Notes under the pieces: generated by a model
The model's input: the letters and a program-made list of their open reading frames with translations, nothing else
The model's database searches: none
Told to the model about the DNA's origin: nothing
Made by a program: the position numbers and the translations under genes
In this document: piece by piece, positions 30,933 to 32,492 of the stretch
Layout: each line of letters begins with the position of its first letter
How positions within the stretch are numbered: position 1 is the stretch's first letter
Origin: JAVBLG01 sp031553655
GTDB lineage: Bacteria; Desulfobacterota; Desulfovibrionia; Desulfovibrionales; Desulfovibrionaceae
Reading direction: 5' to 3'
Length of the DNA stretch: 32,492 bases
NCBI GenBank assembly: GCA_031553655.1
Contig: JAVBLG010000076.1
Span: 1 to 32,492, forward strand

Positions 30933-31407
30933 TCTCTGTTCGCCCTGGGCTCGCAAATTGGTGGGCATATGCAATGGCATCGATGCCTGCTGTTTTCAGC
31001 TCGATAACCATGTGGCGGCCGGAATGCTCCGGACGGAGGACGTTCTTGGCGTGGGCCTCGCTATTTACGACTTTTGCGATGCCGCCACAGACGAATTGAA
31101 TGCCCTCATCGAAACGATGAATGTGCGCAAAATTCCCGGCTATACCAGGGAACAGCACAAAAAATTAAAAAAATCTTTCGCGGGCAAGCAATACAAGCTT
31201 TCCGTAAACAGCGAGTCCGGCAACGAATTGCTGAAAGTTGTGGTTCTGGCGGACAGAATTTTCGTGATCCTTTCCATCCTGCTGCTGCACAAGGCGCTGG
31301 ATGCGAACAAGCACGATACGATCAATCTCTGGTTTAACGATTTGACAAGCAGAGCCAATCAGATCCGCCTGGATTTGGAAAAAATTTTAAAAAGCGTACA
31401 GGGTTAA
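30916..31407 (+). CDS. Unknown helical protein next to the MobH-like HD gene
   Basis: I do not recognise this 163-residue protein. ATG 30916-30918 lies inside the previous gene (17-base overlap), implying coupled translation, and the stop is 1 base before the start of the HD-domain gene. Three Cys occur early (NLCSPWARKLVGICNGIDAC). The rest is mainly helical and basic (REQHKKLKKSFAGKQYKL; VVVLADRIFVILSILLLHKA). No membrane segment is certain, though the last quoted stretch is quite hydrophobic. Tight coupling suggests it works with one of its neighbours. Confidence 0.6.
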   Translation: MKKALNLCSPWARKLVGICNGIDACCFQLDNHVAAGMLRTEDVLGVGLAIYDFCDAATDELNALIETMNVRKIPGYTREQHKKLKKSFAGKQYKLSVNSESGNELLKVVVLADRIFVILSILLLHKALDANKHDTINLWFNDLTSRANQIRLDLEKILKSVQG

Positions 31408-31408
31408 T

Positions 31409-32377
31409 ATGGGACTTTTTTCATTCTTATCCGGCAAAAAAGTTGGCCAAGCGATCCCGGTTGCCGCGCCTCCAGAGAACGTCAACATCACTCCACCCAC
31501 GCCACCGGCACTTCATCATACACTTGAAGACAGGGGCGAGATAAAGATTGATCCAGCCTCGTTGCCTGATGTTGGTACCACGGAAAAGCCGCATCACACG
31601 GAATATCTGGCCGTGAAAAACAGCTTGCTGGACAGCGCCCTGGAAGCGTTGTCGCCAAAAATGCAATGTACCTTGCGCTTGCAGGCCATACAGGATGACG
31701 GCAAGGCCAAAGCCCTGCTTTTGCATATTATGCGGCTGTTTCTGATCCGTTATTGGGATATTCCGGCCTCCCGCAACAATCATCACAGTTACAGATGGGG
31801 ACTTTGCCTGCACAGCCTGGATGTGGCCAATGCTAGGGCCGAGGAAGGCTCGCTGTGGGAGCCGTGTTCCAAATTCGGCCTGGATGAACTGAAAAAGGGG
31901 CAATTCAAATCGGCGGTCATTTTGCTGCACTTCACTCAGGGCCTTTTGCACGACGCGCACAAGCTCTATCAAATTTCCCTGCAATCGGTGCGCGACAACC
32001 GCACGGTGCGTTTTCATCCACATTACGCTTCGGGCAATATTCTGGATTTCAAACTGTCCTCACCCGGAGAATTTATCGAAGAATGGGAGCCTCTGCCGGG
32101 AAATCCGGGCCGCCTGAACGCCTTTGAGTTTTTCATGCTCTTACCCAAGACCATTTTTCGGGAAATACCACCGGAGATATTCCAGGGCATTCTCGCGTCC
32201 ATTTTTGATTTGAAAACCATCAGCGCCGATGTGGAAAGCGCGGTGAAAGATGTGGTTGAGCGTAGTCAGGCCGATCCAGTGGAAACGCTGTGCGCCGCAC
32301 TCCAGAAGCTTGACGATGAAAAAAAATTGCGTTCGTTTTGCTATGATGCCGGAACTAAGGAAACACTGAAAAAATAG
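31409..32377 (+). CDS. HD-domain protein resembling the N-terminal module of MobH/TraI_2 relaxases
   Basis: The 322-residue protein has a Pro-rich N-terminus and then a segment typical of the TraI_2 (MobH) relaxase family. This is DIPASRNNHHSYRWGLCLHS followed by LDVA (about residues 117-140), with paired His125/126 and His135 equivalent to the family 'HH...GGL..HSLEVA' motif. A second motif, LLHDAHKLY (His181-Asp182, Lys185), stands where an HD metal site is expected. Full MobH relaxases are about 700 residues with an additional C-terminal domain, absent here. It is either a stand-alone HD module or a partner or relic of a relaxase. Start ATG 31409-31411 is 1 base after the previous stop. 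Downstream DNA to the window end holds no gene but a promoter-like pair. Confidence 0.65.
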   Translation: MGLFSFLSGKKVGQAIPVAAPPENVNITPPTPPALHHTLEDRGEIKIDPASLPDVGTTEKPHHTEYLAVKNSLLDSALEALSPKMQCTLRLQAIQDDGKAKALLLHIMRLFLIRYWDIPASRNNHHSYRWGLCLHSLDVANARAEEGSLWEPCSKFGLDELKKGQFKSAVILLHFTQGLLHDAHKLYQISLQSVRDNRTVRFHPHYASGNILDFKLSSPGEFIEEWEPLPGNPGRLNAFEFFMLLPKTIFREIPPEIFQGILASIFDLKTISADVESAVKDVVERSQADPVETLCAALQKLDDEKKLRSFCYDAGTKETLKK

Positions 32378-32423
32378 CCGTTTTTTTGATGCAAATTATA
32401 ATTATTCAAAAAAGTGCCGAAAC

Positions 32424-32452
32424 TTGACTAATTCTGTGCATTGTGGTCTAAA
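32424..32452 (+). promoter_or_regulatory. Candidate promoter at the right edge
   Basis: TTGACT (32424-32429) and TCTAAA (32447-32452) are 17 bases apart. It would drive a rightward gene beyond the window. The -10 is imperfect. Confidence 0.4.
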
Positions 32453-32492
32453 TAAGCAGAACTTTTAGCTCCACTGACGCCCTTTATTACAA

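Overview
The window is most of the transfer region of a conjugative element (integrative conjugative element or large plasmid) carrying an F-type (MPF-F) type IV secretion system from a Gram-negative bacterium. Signal peptides, a lipoprotein, outer-membrane and pilus assembly proteins, moderate GC coding DNA and Shine-Dalgarno starts fit a proteobacterial host. A Desulfovibrio-like host is a guess, not something the sequence proves. No tRNA, rRNA, replication gene or integrase is visible.

Layout. A long leftward block (about 16.4 kb down to 0.1 kb, minus strand) reads, in transcription order: a 190-aa Cys-cluster protein, trbC, traF (thioredoxin-like), a lytic transglycosylase, two DNA-binding proteins, an unknown protein, a DUF4400-like membrane protein, traA (pilin), traL, traE, traK, traB, traV, two small unknowns, traW, an S26 signal peptidase, a very large traN, and a small secreted Cys protein. 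A control region of about 0.8 kb (16416-17236) contains two blocks of a degenerate 8-bp tandem repeat and AT-rich DNA. Rightward from it lie an HTH/coiled-coil protein, a YjbR-family protein and a broken 164-codon gene. A CI-like repressor faces the opposite way. A second control region (19256-19673) contains a nested inverted repeat and a terminator-like hairpin. The second transfer operon follows rightward: trbI-like, traH, traC (ATPase), traG, a small AT-rich membrane-protein gene, dsbC-like, three unknown proteins, and a protein resembling the HD module of MobH/TraI_2 relaxases.

How the genes work together. TraA is the pilin. TraL/E/K/B/V form the envelope-spanning core. TraC powers assembly. 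TraW, TrbC, TraF, TraH and TrbI assemble and retract the pilus. TraG and TraN stabilise mating pairs. DsbC and TraF probably handle disulfides in Cys-rich partners such as TraN. The transglycosylase opens peptidoglycan. traU, traD and a full relaxase are not in the window.

Most notable observations: (1) the left edge is the 3' end (domains V and VI) of a group II intron lying antisense inside the last gene of the leftward operon; (2) three otherwise continuous genes are each interrupted by a single lesion (traN by a one-base frameshift at a C run, traB by an in-frame TAA, the 164-codon gene by an in-frame TGA); (3) five perfect hairpins, three of them abutting, lie just upstream of the pilin gene; (4) the octamer array has units that differ almost only by transitions; (5) a nested palindromic structure followed by a terminator precedes the traH operon.
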